In this document: one piece after another, positions 63,946 to 64,000 of the stretch | Layout of the letters: each line of letters starts with the position of its first letter | Position numbering within the stretch: the stretch's first letter is position 1 | NCBI RefSeq assembly: GCF_900104145.1 | Contig: NZ_FNLB01000006.1 | Span: 1-64,000, forward strand | DNA from: Pseudovibrio sp. Tun.PSC04-5.I4 | GTDB taxonomy: Bacteria; Pseudomonadota; Alphaproteobacteria; Rhizobiales; Stappiaceae | Direction: 5' to 3' | Length of the DNA stretch: 64,000 bases | Notes under the pieces: generated by a model | What the model was told of the DNA's origin: nothing | Databases searched by the model: none | Seen by the model: only the letters and a program-made list of their open reading frames with translations | Translations under genes and position numbers: made by a program

Positions 63946-64000
63946 TTCCAGACCTCAATCCCTATTTCTTGCACTCGTCTATCCGAATATCGCTTTGTAC

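Noticed and set aside
1..64000. CRISPR arrays, rRNA genes, replication origin
   Set aside because: No regularly spaced short repeats, rRNA-like segments or DnaA-box clusters were found on reading the window.

Overview
The window looks like a chromosome segment of a marine alphaproteobacterium, most like Pseudovibrio or a relative in the Stappiaceae/Hyphomicrobiales. The clues are two phasins (polyhydroxyalkanoate storage), a PdhS/PleC-type histidine kinase, an iron-uptake operon with a TGA-N9-TCA 'iron-rhodo box', a tRNA-His lacking an encoded G-1 and carrying A73 (an alphaproteobacterial peculiarity), and moderate GC. The genus is inferred from gene content only.

Bases 1-15350 are the right part of a contractile-tailed prophage with P2-type tail genes in the order FI (sheath, cut by the window start), FII (tube), E/E' (frameshifted chaperone), T (tape measure), U, X, D, V, W, J, I, H-like fibre, beta-rich fibre and a fibre-assembly-like protein. 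A Mu-type com gene and a DNA adenine methylase sit at the right end. Two extra genes flank V: a small membrane protein, and a reverse-strand SEFIR (TIR-like) protein that is probably an anti-phage defence cargo gene. The sheath gene carries three single-base losses, so either the prophage is decaying or the assembly is wrong there. An IS21-family element (istA/istB) lies at the right edge, directly against a two-receiver GGDEF response regulator that is truncated just after its GGDEF motif.

Bases 17.5-36 kb are metabolic and transport islands. A gamma-glutamylputrescine-synthetase-like gene is divergent from a potFGHI putrescine ABC operon. Next come a 3-oxoacid CoA-transferase pair, a chemoreceptor, a remnant of a second CoA-transferase beta subunit, two tandem YrbL-like kinase-fold genes, a LysE exporter, an FbpAB-type ferric transporter without its ATPase, and a threonine-dehydratase-like enzyme.

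Bases 36-48 kb hold the large PdhS-like kinase, two phasin genes, tRNA-His, a secreted carboxylesterase, an OmpA-type lipoprotein, a methyltransferase, a CsoR-like repressor with an NreB-like exporter and two matching operator palindromes, and a nucleoside hydrolase.

Bases 48-64 kb hold a divergent LysE/MocR pair, a BMP-family nucleoside-binding protein, a lytic transglycosylase, a MOSC protein, folD and purU (one-carbon metabolism), a glycosyltransferase, a complete tripartite RND efflux operon, tRNA-Gln and a GntR/FCD regulator. No CRISPR array, rRNA gene or replication origin was seen.
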